In this document: piece by piece, positions 6,292 to 13,217 of the stretch | Layout of the letters: each line of letters opens with the position of its first letter | How positions within the stretch are numbered: position 1 is the first letter of the stretch | DNA from: CAXYVC01 sp964292295 | GTDB taxonomy: Bacteria > Acidobacteriota > Holophagae > Holophagales > Holophagaceae | Length of the DNA: 19,917 bases | Reading direction: 5' to 3' | Assembly (NCBI GenBank): GCA_964292295.1 | Contig: CAXYVC010000041.1 | Span: forward strand, 1 to 19,917 | Made by a program: the position numbers and the translations under genes | The notes under the pieces: model-generated | What the model was told of the DNA's origin: nothing | The model's input: only the letters and a program-made list of their open reading frames with translations | Database searches by the model: none

Positions 6292-7194
6292 TCAGTGCGT
6301 GTCGGGTTCCACGAAGAGGTGCTGGATCTGGGGAAAGCGCGCCCGCAGGTCCCGCTCCAGGGCGTTGATGGCCTCCACCAGGGCCGTGCCGCTGGGCATG
6401 TCCCGGAAGCGCACCTTGAGGGCCACCATCAGCCGCTCGCTGCCCACGGAGACCGCGATGAGGTGGAGCGTGGCCTCCACGGCGGGGTTCCCGTCCACGG
6501 CGGCCCGCAGCGCGGCCCGGAGGCCCAGGGGCGGCGCCTCGTTCATGAGCAGGCTCGCCACCTCCCTGCCCACGAAGGCAGCTACGGCGATGAGGAGCAT
6601 GCCGATGGCCAGGCTGCCCAGGCCGTCCCACAGGGGGTTCCCCGTGAGGAGGGTCAGGAGCACCGCCGCCAGGGCGAGGGCGAGGCCCAGCAGCGCCGCC
6701 GCATCCTCCGCCAGCACCACCACCAGCTCCGTGCGGGAGGACTCCCGCAGGTAGCGCAGGAGGGGGCGCCTGCCCCGCTCCTCCCGGGCGGCCTTCAGGG
6801 CACCCGCGAGACTCACGCCCTCCAGGAGCAGGGCGAAGAGGAGCAGCGCCACGGCCCATCCCAGGTGGTGGGGCGCCTCCGGGTGGCGGATCTTGTGCAG
6901 GCCCTCCACCACGCTGTACAGGCCGCCCACGGTGAAGAGCAGGAGGGCCACCAGGAAGCTGGCCACGAAGGCCGCCTGGCCCTGCCCCAGGGGGTGGCGG
7001 GACGTGGGGGGCTTCCCAGCCTGGCGGATCCCCAGGAAGAGCAGCACCTGGTTGCCGCAGTCCGCGGTGGAGTGGATGGCCTCCGTGAGCAGGGCGGCGC
7101 TGCGGGTGAGGGCGAAGACGCCGAACTTGGCCAGGGCGATGCCGAGGTTGGCGCCGAGGCTGAGGGCGAGGGCTCGGGAACTGGATGCGGACAA
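6292..7194 (-). CDS. Cation diffusion facilitator (CDF) metal transporter, ZnT9-like
   Basis: A 300-residue inner-membrane divalent-metal/proton antiporter of the CDF family. About six membrane segments are visible, with EAIHSTADCGNQVLLFLG at 38-55 carrying the TM2 metal-site pair H41/D45. The TM5 motif VLAEDAAALLG at 160-170 has E163-D164 where typical zinc CDFs have HxxxD. HPLGQGQAAFVASFLVALLL and the E-D variant recall the ZnT9-like branch. A C-terminal cytoplasmic domain follows from about residue 220. The start is TTG at 7194, with GGAG about 10 nt upstream; no better in-frame start is visible. It is the first gene of the minus-strand operon with xdhC, mocA and probably the nitroreductase. 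It is divergent from the flagellar operon. Metal specificity cannot be read from the sequence. Confidence 0.88.
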   Translation of the reverse strand: MSASSSRALALSLGANLGIALAKFGVFALTRSAALLTEAIHSTADCGNQVLLFLGIRQAGKPPTSRHPLGQGQAAFVASFLVALLLFTVGGLYSVVEGLHKIRHPEAPHHLGWAVALLLFALLLEGVSLAGALKAAREERGRRPLLRYLRESSRTELVVVLAEDAAALLGLALALAAVLLTLLTGNPLWDGLGSLAIGMLLIAVAAFVGREVASLLMNEAPPLGLRAALRAAVDGNPAVEATLHLIAVSVGSERLMVALKVRFRDMPSGTALVEAINALERDLRARFPQIQHLFVEPDTH

Positions 7195-7232
7195 GGCGTG
7201 GGGTCTCCGCAGGAGAGCATACCCGGCCGCAC

Positions 7233-7248
7233 TGGCACGGCCGTCGCA
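7233..7248 (+). promoter_or_regulatory. Sigma-54 (RpoN) promoter of the flagellar export operon
   Basis: TGGCACGGCCGTCGCA matches the -24/-12 consensus TGGCACRNNNNTTGCW at every defined position except one (C for T at 7245). The invariant GG (7234-7235) and GC (7246-7247) are exactly 10 bp apart. The predicted start, near 7259, leaves about 20 nt of leader containing the GGGAGGA ribosome binding site (7268-7274) before fliO. Confidence 0.8.
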
Positions 7249-7278
7249 CGGGATGGCTTCCCCTGTCGGGAGGATGGC

Positions 7279-7797
7279 GTGCGCACGTGGAGAAGCATTC
7301 TGGCTGGAACCCTGCTGGCGCTGGGCATCGGCGCCTTCGCCCAGGCCCCGCCCCCGAGCCCCAGCGAGCAGGAGCTCCGGGCGCCCATCACCCTGGATGA
7401 CGGGAAACCGACGCAGGCCGCCTCCCAGGCCGGCGGTCCCAGCGGCTGGCGGGCCTTCGGCTCCATGGTGCTGGTGCTGGGCCTGGCCGGGGGCGCCCTC
7501 TACGCCTTCAAGCGCTGGGGTGCCAAGCGCCTGCCCGGCAGCGGCGGCACGCGCCTGAAGGTGGAGGAGGGCCTGGCCCTGGGCGAACGCCGCTTCGTGT
7601 CGATCCTCCGGGCGGACGGGGACCTCTTCCTGATCGCCACCACACCCCAGGCCGTCACCCTCCTGGCCCGCATGGACGGCGTGGAGGCCGCGCCGCCGCC
7701 CTCCTTCGGGGAGGCCCTGGAGGGCCAGCTGGAGCTGGGCCGCCCCATGCCCGTGAAGGACGTGGAGGCCATGATCCTCAAGGGGGAGCGGCCATGA
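7279..7797 (+). CDS. fliO: Flagellar biosynthesis protein FliO
   Basis: A 172-residue FliO-type membrane protein, which helps assemble the FliP ring of the flagellar export gate. It begins with a basic start and hydrophobic signal-like segment (residues 2-22, ending AFAQA), then a Pro-rich periplasmic stretch. One strong membrane helix follows (about 58-78, AFGSMVLVLGLAGGALYAFK), then the cytoplasmic FliO domain with LKVEEGLALGERRFVSILRADGDLFLI. FliO is poorly conserved, so the call rests on this topology plus its place before fliP. The start is GTG at 7279, with GGAGG at 7269-7273 ending 5 nt before it. An ATG at 7274 is out of frame. A sigma-54 promoter lies just upstream. The stop overlaps the fliP ATG. 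Confidence 0.88.
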   Translation: MRTWRSILAGTLLALGIGAFAQAPPPSPSEQELRAPITLDDGKPTQAASQAGGPSGWRAFGSMVLVLGLAGGALYAFKRWGAKRLPGSGGTRLKVEEGLALGERRFVSILRADGDLFLIATTPQAVTLLARMDGVEAAPPPSFGEALEGQLELGRPMPVKDVEAMILKGERP

Positions 7798-8549
7798 GGC
7801 GCCTCCTGCGCTGGATCCCCCTGCTCCTCCTGGTGCTGGCGGGCAGCGCCCTCGCGGCCGAGCCGAGCGCGGGCCTGCCCACCGTCACCGTGGATTTCGG
7901 CAAGACGCCCACGGGGCCAGGCCTGAGCAGCACCCTCCAGATGGTGCTGCTGCTCACGGTGCTCACCCTGGCGCCGGCCATCCTCATCACCACCACCTGC
8001 TTCACGCGCATCGTCGTGGTGCTCCACTTCCTGCGCCAGGGCCTGGGCACCCAGTCCACCCCCTCGAACCAGGTGCTGATCAGCCTGGCGCTGGTGCTCA
8101 CCTTCTTCGTCATGGCGCCCGTGGGGCGGGAGATCCACCAGACGGTGATCCAGCCCCTGAACCGCAACGAGCTGACGGTGGACCAGGCCATGGACCGCAC
8201 CGCGGCGCCCTTAAAGGTCTTCATGCTGAAGCACACCCGGAAGAAGGACCTCTCCCTCTTCCTGTCCATCGCCAAGGCGCCCGCCCCGAAGACCAAGGCG
8301 GACGTGCCCCTGGAGGTGCTGGTTCCGGCCTTCCTCATCAGCGAGCTCAAGACCGCCTTCGAGATCGGCTTCCTGATCTTCCTGCCCTTCCTCATCGTGG
8401 ACATGGTCGTGGCGGCCGTGCTGCTCAGCATGGGCATGATGATGCTGCCCCCGGTCACCATCTCCCTTCCCTTCAAGGTGCTCCTGTTCGTCCTGGTGGA
8501 CGGGTGGTACCTCATCGTCGGAAGCCTCGTCCGGGGCTACACGGGCTAG
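7794..8549 (+). CDS. fliP: Flagellar export gate protein FliP
   Basis: A 251-residue integral membrane protein. Five FliP subunits form most of the flagellar type III export gate together with FliQ and FliR. It has an N-terminal signal peptide (1-22, ending SALAA), as usual for FliP. The family signatures are clear: TTTCFTRIVVVLHFLRQGLG at 66-85, STPSNQVLISLALVLTFFVM at 88-107, VPAFLISELKTAFEIGFLIF at 177-196 and the C-terminal hydrophobic block with MGMMMLPPVTISLPFKVLLF at 213-232. The length is normal for FliP. The ATG overlaps the fliO stop (ATGA). Confidence 0.97.
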   Translation: MRRLLRWIPLLLLVLAGSALAAEPSAGLPTVTVDFGKTPTGPGLSSTLQMVLLLTVLTLAPAILITTTCFTRIVVVLHFLRQGLGTQSTPSNQVLISLALVLTFFVMAPVGREIHQTVIQPLNRNELTVDQAMDRTAAPLKVFMLKHTRKKDLSLFLSIAKAPAPKTKADVPLEVLVPAFLISELKTAFEIGFLIFLPFLIVDMVVAAVLLSMGMMMLPPVTISLPFKVLLFVLVDGWYLIVGSLVRGYTG

Positions 8550-8559
8550 GAGCGCAGCC

Positions 8560-8838
8560 ATGAACGAGATGGTCATCGTCGAACTCGCGCGGGAGGCCCT
8601 GAAGACGGCGCTGTACGTCGCGGGGCCCGCGCTCATCGTGTCCATGGTGGTGGGCCTCGCCATCTCGGTCTTCCAGGTGGTCACCAGCCTCCAGGACCAG
8701 ACCGTCGCCTTCGTGCCCAAGGTGCTCGCCGTCATGGCGGTGGTGGTGCTGAGCTTCCCCTGGATGATCCGCGTGATGGTGCAGTTCACGGCCCGCATGT
8801 TCACGGACTTCAACGTGATCGTGCGCCAGCTGCCCTGA
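8560..8838 (+). CDS. fliQ: Flagellar export gate protein FliQ
   Basis: A 92-residue protein with two membrane helices (about 14-40 and 52-76) joined by the conserved TSLQDQTVAFVPKVL segment (42-56), the hallmark of FliQ. It packs around the FliP/FliR core of the export gate. GGAG overlapping the fliP stop precedes the ATG. The length is typical. There is a 10-bp gap from fliP and 16 bp to fliR, consistent with one transcript. Confidence 0.96.
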   Translation: MNEMVIVELAREALKTALYVAGPALIVSMVVGLAISVFQVVTSLQDQTVAFVPKVLAVMAVVVLSFPWMIRVMVQFTARMFTDFNVIVRQLP

Positions 8839-8854
8839 ACCCGGGAGCGCCTGC

Positions 8855-9637
8855 GTGCCGCCGAGCCTCGACAACCCCGCCGTCTGGGCCCTGACCCAGG
8901 CGAAGGCGCTGCTGTGGCTGCTGGTGCTCACGCGCCTCTCGGGCCTGTTGGCGGCCCTGCCGGGGCTGGGGCAGGAGCGCGTGCCCCTTCAGGTGCGCGC
9001 GGCCCTGGCCGTGCTCATGGCCACCATCATCACCCCCGTGATCCCCGGCCCCAAGGCCCTGCCCCAGTCCCTCTGGGACGTCCTGGCCTTCATGGTCATG
9101 GAGTTTGCCGTGGGGCTGCTCCTGGGCCTGCTCGTGGGCTGGATCCTGGAGGCGGTCTCCATGGGCGGCTACCTGATGGACGTGCAGATGGGCTTCTCCT
9201 TCGTGCAGATGGTGGACCCCAGCACCTCCCAGACGGTCTCCGTGAGCGGCGTGGTGCTGGCCCAGCTCTCCCTGCTCTTCATCTTCCTGTCGGGCCTGCA
9301 CCACCAGATGATCCAGGCCCTGGTGGAGAGCTACCGCATCGCCCCCCTCGGATCAGGCCTGCCCGGAGACCCCCAGAAGGTGGTGGTCCTCCTGGGGCAG
9401 ATGCTCGCCCGGGGCTTCCAGCTCGCCTTCCCCGTGATGCTCACCCTCTTCCTGGTGGACGCGCTGGAGGGCATCTCCGCGCGCTTCATGCCCCAGCTCC
9501 AGCTCATGCAGCTCGCCTTCCCCCTGAAGATCGCCGTGGGCCTCGCCGTGCTGGCGGTGCTCCTGCGCAGCTTCGCGGGCTGGCTGGAGCCCCTCGTCCG
9601 CGCCGCGCCCATCGAGGCCCTGCGCCTGCTGGGCTGA
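8855..9637 (+). CDS. fliR: Flagellar export gate protein FliR
   Basis: A 260-residue polytopic membrane protein. A single FliR completes the FliP5-FliQ4-FliR1 export gate. Signatures include the early RLSGLLAALPGLGQERVPLQ, the central EFAVGLLLGLLVGWILEAVS and GYLMDVQMGFSFVQMVDPST stretches, and a late ARFMPQLQLMQLAFPLKIAV segment (the usual R-MPQ...-FPLKI motif). The start is GTG at 8855, with GGGAG at 8843-8847, 7 nt upstream; this places the first residues just before the first helix, as in other FliR proteins. FlhB begins 4 bp after the stop. Confidence 0.96.
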   Translation: MPPSLDNPAVWALTQAKALLWLLVLTRLSGLLAALPGLGQERVPLQVRAALAVLMATIITPVIPGPKALPQSLWDVLAFMVMEFAVGLLLGLLVGWILEAVSMGGYLMDVQMGFSFVQMVDPSTSQTVSVSGVVLAQLSLLFIFLSGLHHQMIQALVESYRIAPLGSGLPGDPQKVVVLLGQMLARGFQLAFPVMLTLFLVDALEGISARFMPQLQLMQLAFPLKIAVGLAVLAVLLRSFAGWLEPLVRAAPIEALRLLG

Positions 9638-9641
9638 AGCC

Positions 9642-10703
9642 ATGGCCTTCGATCCCAGCCGCACGGAAAAGGCCACCCCCAAGCGACGTCAGAAGGCGCG
9701 CGAGGAGGGCTCCGTCCTCCGGGTGCCGGACCTGGACGCCACGGTGATGATCTGGGGGAACATCTTCCTCTTCAGCTTCACCTGGGCCGCCACCCTCGGC
9801 CTCATGACCCAGCAGGTGGCCTTCTTCCTGCGCCGCACCGCGGAGCCGGGCGTGATCACCGACGGCAACCTCCAGAAGCTGGCGGTGGACCTGCTGGTGA
9901 TCGTGCTGAAGGTGCTGCTGCCCTACATGGGCATGAACCTGCTGCTGGCCCTGGGCAACCAGTTCCTCCAGCACGGGTTCAAGCCCAACTTCAAGGTCCT
10001 CGCCCCGAAGTTCGAGCGCCTGAACCCCGCCAGCGGCTTCAAGCGGCTCTTCGCCGCCCGCAGCCTGGTGGAGATCGCCAAGAGCCTCTTCAAGTTCCTG
10101 GTCCTGGGCTCCGTGGCCTACGCGGTCGTCGCCCCCCGGATGCCCGCGATCCTCTCCACCTACAGGCTGCCCCTCGGCCAGTCCCTCGCCCTGCTCCAGG
10201 ACACGCTCTTCATCCTCTTCCGCAACGTCATGATCGCCATGCTGGCCATGGCCCTGGCTGACTTCCTGTACCAGAAGCAGCACTTCGAGAAGAGCCTGCG
10301 CATGACCAAGCAGGAAGTGAAGGACGAGGCGAAGGACGCGGAAGGCAACCCCGAGATCAAGGGCAAGCAGAAGTCCCTGATGTTCGCGAGCGTGATGCGG
10401 AGGATCCGCACCCAGGTGCCCAAGGCATCGGTGGTCATCACCAACCCCACCCACTTCGCCGTGGCGCTGCGCTACGACGAGAAGACCGCCGCACCGGTGT
10501 GCGTGGCCAAGGGCGCCGACCACATCGCCCTGAAGATCCGCGAACGCGCCAAGGCCAGCGACGTCCCCATCGTGGAGAATCCGCCCCTGGCCCGGGCCCT
10601 CTACCGCAGCGTGGAGATCGAGCGGCCCATCCCCCCGGAGCTGTACCAGGCCGTGGCCCAGGTGCTGGCCTTCGTGTACCGCCTGCGGCGCGGGGTTGCG
10701 TAG
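9642..10703 (+). CDS. flhB: Flagellar export switch protein FlhB
   Basis: A 353-residue protein with the full FlhB layout. A basic N-terminus (TEKATPKRRQKAREEGSVLR, 8-27) is followed by a four-helix membrane domain with SGFKRLFAARSLVEIAKSLF. A charged linker (FEKSLRMTKQEVKDEAKDAE) leads to a cytoplasmic autocleavage domain. The self-cleavage motif NPTH is intact at residues 268-271, followed by AVALRYDEKTAAPVCVAKGAD and IVENPPLARALYRSVEIE. FlhB sits at the export gate and switches substrate specificity from rod/hook to filament proteins after cleavage between N and P. It closes the fliOPQR-flhB run. The common neighbour flhA is not in the window. Confidence 0.97.
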   Translation: MAFDPSRTEKATPKRRQKAREEGSVLRVPDLDATVMIWGNIFLFSFTWAATLGLMTQQVAFFLRRTAEPGVITDGNLQKLAVDLLVIVLKVLLPYMGMNLLLALGNQFLQHGFKPNFKVLAPKFERLNPASGFKRLFAARSLVEIAKSLFKFLVLGSVAYAVVAPRMPAILSTYRLPLGQSLALLQDTLFILFRNVMIAMLAMALADFLYQKQHFEKSLRMTKQEVKDEAKDAEGNPEIKGKQKSLMFASVMRRIRTQVPKASVVITNPTHFAVALRYDEKTAAPVCVAKGADHIALKIRERAKASDVPIVENPPLARALYRSVEIERPIPPELYQAVAQVLAFVYRLRRGVA

Positions 10704-10706
10704 ACC

Positions 10707-10728
10707 GGGGGCTATTGTTCCGGCCCCC
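10707..10728 (+). terminator. GC hairpin after flhB
   Basis: A six-pair, all-G:C stem (GGGGGC at 10707-10712 with GCCCCC at 10723-10728) has a 10-nt loop and begins 4 bp after the flhB stop. It could reduce read-through into the receiver gene. No real T-run follows, only GATTGTTT some 13 bp on. Confidence 0.4.
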
Positions 10729-10767
10729 AGGCGCCGAAAAGATTGTTTCATCCACCTGCGTGCCCCC

Positions 10768-11409
10768 TTGCCCCCCGTCATCCCCCCCCACCTGCCCCCC
10801 CACCGGCTCCTTCTGGTGGACGACGACCCCGTGCTCCTGGAGACCCTCACCGACCTGCTCCAGAACGAGGGCTTCCGTGTCACCTCCGCCGCCTCGGGGG
10901 AGGAGGCCGAGCGTCTCCTCGCCAGCACCCGCCCCTCCTTCGACCTGGTGCTGACGGACCTGGTCATGCCGGGCAAGTCGGGCATGGACGTCCTCACCAA
11001 GGCCCTGGAGGTGAACCCCACCTGCACCGTGCTGGTGCTCACGGGCTTCGGCAGCGTGCGGGAAGCCACCGAGGCCATGGACAAGGGCGCCTACGGCATG
11101 GTCACCAAGCCCTTGAACCTCGACCAGTTCCGCAACATCCTGCGGCGCCTGATGGAGCGCATCGCCCTGATCCACGAGCGGGACGAGCTGCGCATCCGGG
11201 TGAAGGACCTCCAGGCCCGCGTGGATGCGCTGGAAACCACCAAGGGCCGCATGGAGATGCTCGCCCGGCGCATCACCCCCCCCGCGGAATCCGGGCCCGA
11301 GTCCCTGTCCGACCTCGAGCGCCTGGCGGGCCTGAAGGACCGGGGCCTGCTCACCGAGGAGCAGTTCGAGGCCGCCAAGCGCACCCTCCTGAGCCGGTGG
11401 CTTCCATGA
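10768..11409 (+). CDS. Response-regulator receiver protein with coiled coil and SHOCT C-terminus
   Basis: About 213 residues from TTG 10768. Residues 13-130 form a receiver domain with acidic pocket D18-D20, phospho-acceptor D64 (LVLTDLVMPGKSG), switch T92 and K114 (VTKP). The stretch VLTGFGSVREATEAMDKGAY resembles receivers of NtrC-type sigma-54 activators, yet no AAA+ or DNA-binding domain follows. Instead a predicted coiled coil (about 128-168) leads to residues 179-210, ESLSDLERLAGLKDRGLLTE plus EQFEAAKRTLL, which fit the SHOCT motif (short helical oligomerisation domain). The start is unsure: TTG 10696, overlapping flhB, is also in frame; neither has a good ribosome binding site. The stop overlaps the next gene (ATGA). 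No DNA-binding output is seen, so it probably acts through protein contacts. Confidence 0.85.
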   Translation: MPPVIPPHLPPHRLLLVDDDPVLLETLTDLLQNEGFRVTSAASGEEAERLLASTRPSFDLVLTDLVMPGKSGMDVLTKALEVNPTCTVLVLTGFGSVREATEAMDKGAYGMVTKPLNLDQFRNILRRLMERIALIHERDELRIRVKDLQARVDALETTKGRMEMLARRITPPAESGPESLSDLERLAGLKDRGLLTEEQFEAAKRTLLSRWLP

Positions 11410-13160
11410 GGGCGCCCGTCTGGCTGCTGCTCCCCGCCCTGCTGGCCCCCGCCGCCGGCCTTGCCGCCCCCCCGTCGGAGCGCCTCAGCGACGACCAGGC
11501 GAAGGAGCTGGCCCGGAAGGCCCTGGCCGAAACGAACCCCGACGCCCAGCGGAGCGCCCTGGAGCGCCTGAAGAAGCACGTCTTCCGCTCCACCCGCGCC
11601 CCCCAGCGGGAATACGTCCTCTACGCCCAGGGCATCCTGGAGGATCGCCTGGGCCAACCCCTCCAGGGGGCCGTTCCCCTCCAGAAGCTGGAGCGCATCT
11701 GGCCCGGAAGCCCCTACCTGCCCGAGGTGCAGGTGATCCTCGCCACCGAGGCCCTGGAACGTCGGCGCTTCCGGGAGACCGAGACCCGCCTGCGCAAGGC
11801 GCTGGCCGCCGACATCCCCGTGGAGGGCAAGCGCCGCGCCCAGGAGCTCCTGCTAGCGACCCTGGTGGAGCAGGACCGCCCGGCGGAGGGCCTCCCCGTC
11901 GTCCTGAGCCTTCACCCCCTGGGAACCGCCAGACCCAGCGAGCGCGGCCTCGCCGCCATCGTGGAGGTGCTCGCCGCGGCTGGGCGCCGCCAGGAGGCCG
12001 AGGCCGCCGCGCGGGACTACCACCGCCTGTACCCCGAGGGTCCCCGCGCGCCAAGGGTGGAACTCACCCAGGGCCGGATGCTCGGCGCCGCGGGGGATTC
12101 CAGGGGGGCCGCCCGGCACTTCCAGCAGATCCTCCGGCGCGCCCCGAACAGCCCCGACGCGGACGAAGCACGTCTCGCCCTGGCCACCCTCCTCAGTGAA
12201 GGCCGCCTGCCCCCCGCAGCCGCCAAGGGCCTTCCCGAGGCGGACGCCCTCCTGGCCCAGATCCGCCACCTGGACGGCAAGGACGGGGATCCGAAGCGGC
12301 GCGTGCTGATGGTCCAGCTCCGGGTGCACCTCCAGGCCTCCCGCTGGAAGGAGGCCCTCGAGGTGGCCACCCAGCTCCGCGCCACGAAAGGAGATGCAGC
12401 CAGCACCGCCGTGGTGGACCGCCTGCGCGCCGAGGCCTTCCGGGCCTACGCCCAGCAGCAGCTGGACGGAGGCCACCTCGACCCCCTGCTGCCGCTGCTG
12501 GATCGAGAGGGCATTCCCAGCCTCTCCCCCCCCCAGCGGGACCAGCTCGTGCGCCATCTGGCCTCCCGGGGCCTGGGGGCCGCAGCCCTCGCGGTCTGCC
12601 GGCTCGCACCCCCGAAGGAGCGCCCCGTCCTGCAGCGCACGGCGGCGGCCCAGGTGCTGCCCGAGGGCGATCCCGAGAGCCTGCTGGCCCTCGCCCCCCG
12701 CCAAGCGAAACCAGCCGAAACCCTCCGCCGTGCCCAGGCCCTGGCGGCCCTGAAGCGCTGGAAGGAGCTCGCATCCGCCCTGCCCCGGGCCCAGGCGGGA
12801 CCGGAGCGCATCGCCCTGGTCCTGAGCCTCCTGCGCCGCCCCCTGCCCCCCCAGACACCCGCCGCGCGCCTTCGCGAGGCGGAAGGCTGGCTCCTCCGGG
12901 CACCCGAGAAGGGAAAGGAACGCGAACCCCTGACGATCCTGGTGGCGGACCTGCGCGCCGGCGCCGGGGACTGGAAGGGCGCCCTGGCCCTCTATCCGGC
13001 CGCCCCCGCCGCCCCGGAGCAGAAGGGCTGGGTGGCCCTCATGCGCGCCACCTGCCTGCACCGCCTGAAGCGCAGGGACGAGGCGCGCAAGCTCCTCCAG
13101 GCCAGCCAGGACCTCCCCGGCTTCCAGATGGAGCGCCGCACCCTGGCCCGGGAGCTGTAG
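11406..13160 (+). CDS. Secreted helical-repeat (TPR-like) protein
   Basis: A 584-residue protein I do not recognise as a named family. It has a clear signal peptide (residues 1-21, hydrophobic core WLLLPALLAPAAGLAA). The rest is almost entirely alpha-helical, with TPR-like spacing, for example AARHFQQILRRAPNSPDADE and EARLALATLLSEGRLP, and several Ala/Leu-rich helix pairs up to the C-terminal ALMRATCLHRLKRRDEARKL. It has no catalytic motif and no membrane anchor after the signal peptide. It is expected in the periplasm as a scaffold. The ATG overlaps the receiver gene stop, so the two are coupled. Its place downstream of flhB may hint at a flagellar or envelope role, but the sequence itself does not show one. 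Confidence 0.78.
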   Translation: MRAPVWLLLPALLAPAAGLAAPPSERLSDDQAKELARKALAETNPDAQRSALERLKKHVFRSTRAPQREYVLYAQGILEDRLGQPLQGAVPLQKLERIWPGSPYLPEVQVILATEALERRRFRETETRLRKALAADIPVEGKRRAQELLLATLVEQDRPAEGLPVVLSLHPLGTARPSERGLAAIVEVLAAAGRRQEAEAAARDYHRLYPEGPRAPRVELTQGRMLGAAGDSRGAARHFQQILRRAPNSPDADEARLALATLLSEGRLPPAAAKGLPEADALLAQIRHLDGKDGDPKRRVLMVQLRVHLQASRWKEALEVATQLRATKGDAASTAVVDRLRAEAFRAYAQQQLDGGHLDPLLPLLDREGIPSLSPPQRDQLVRHLASRGLGAAALAVCRLAPPKERPVLQRTAAAQVLPEGDPESLLALAPRQAKPAETLRRAQALAALKRWKELASALPRAQAGPERIALVLSLLRRPLPPQTPAARLREAEGWLLRAPEKGKEREPLTILVADLRAGAGDWKGALALYPAAPAAPEQKGWVALMRATCLHRLKRRDEARKLLQASQDLPGFQMERRTLAREL

Positions 13161-13171
13161 CCCTGCACAGC

Positions 13172-13193
13172 ACCGCCGCCCGAAGGCGGCGGT
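13172..13193. terminator. Bidirectional hairpin between convergent genes
   Basis: A perfect 9-bp stem ACCGCCGCC/GGCGGCGGT (13172-13180 with 13185-13193) closes a CGAA tetraloop, 11 bp after the TPR-like gene stop and 25 bp from the M56 gene stop. It lacks flanking T-runs. Confidence 0.6.
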
Positions 13194-13217
13194 CCCGGGC
13201 GGCCAGAAGGCTTCCCG

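Noticed and set aside
3675..6368. An 897-codon plus-strand open frame
   Set aside because: It lies antisense to the nitroreductase, mocA and xdhC genes, which have clear family motifs. Its translation is low-complexity Pro/Arg/Ala/Gly, as expected for a shadow frame in GC-rich DNA.
7195..7232. Possible sigma-70 promoter for the CDF operon (TATGCT on the minus strand near 7215-7220)
   Set aside because: There is no recognisable -35 at the right distance, and the hexamer alone is too weak to annotate.
10743..11405. Upstream extension of the TPR-like frame across the receiver gene
   Set aside because: The receiver frame has intact catalytic residues, and a signal peptide begins at the ATG at 11406. 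The extension is Pro/Arg-rich shadow sequence.
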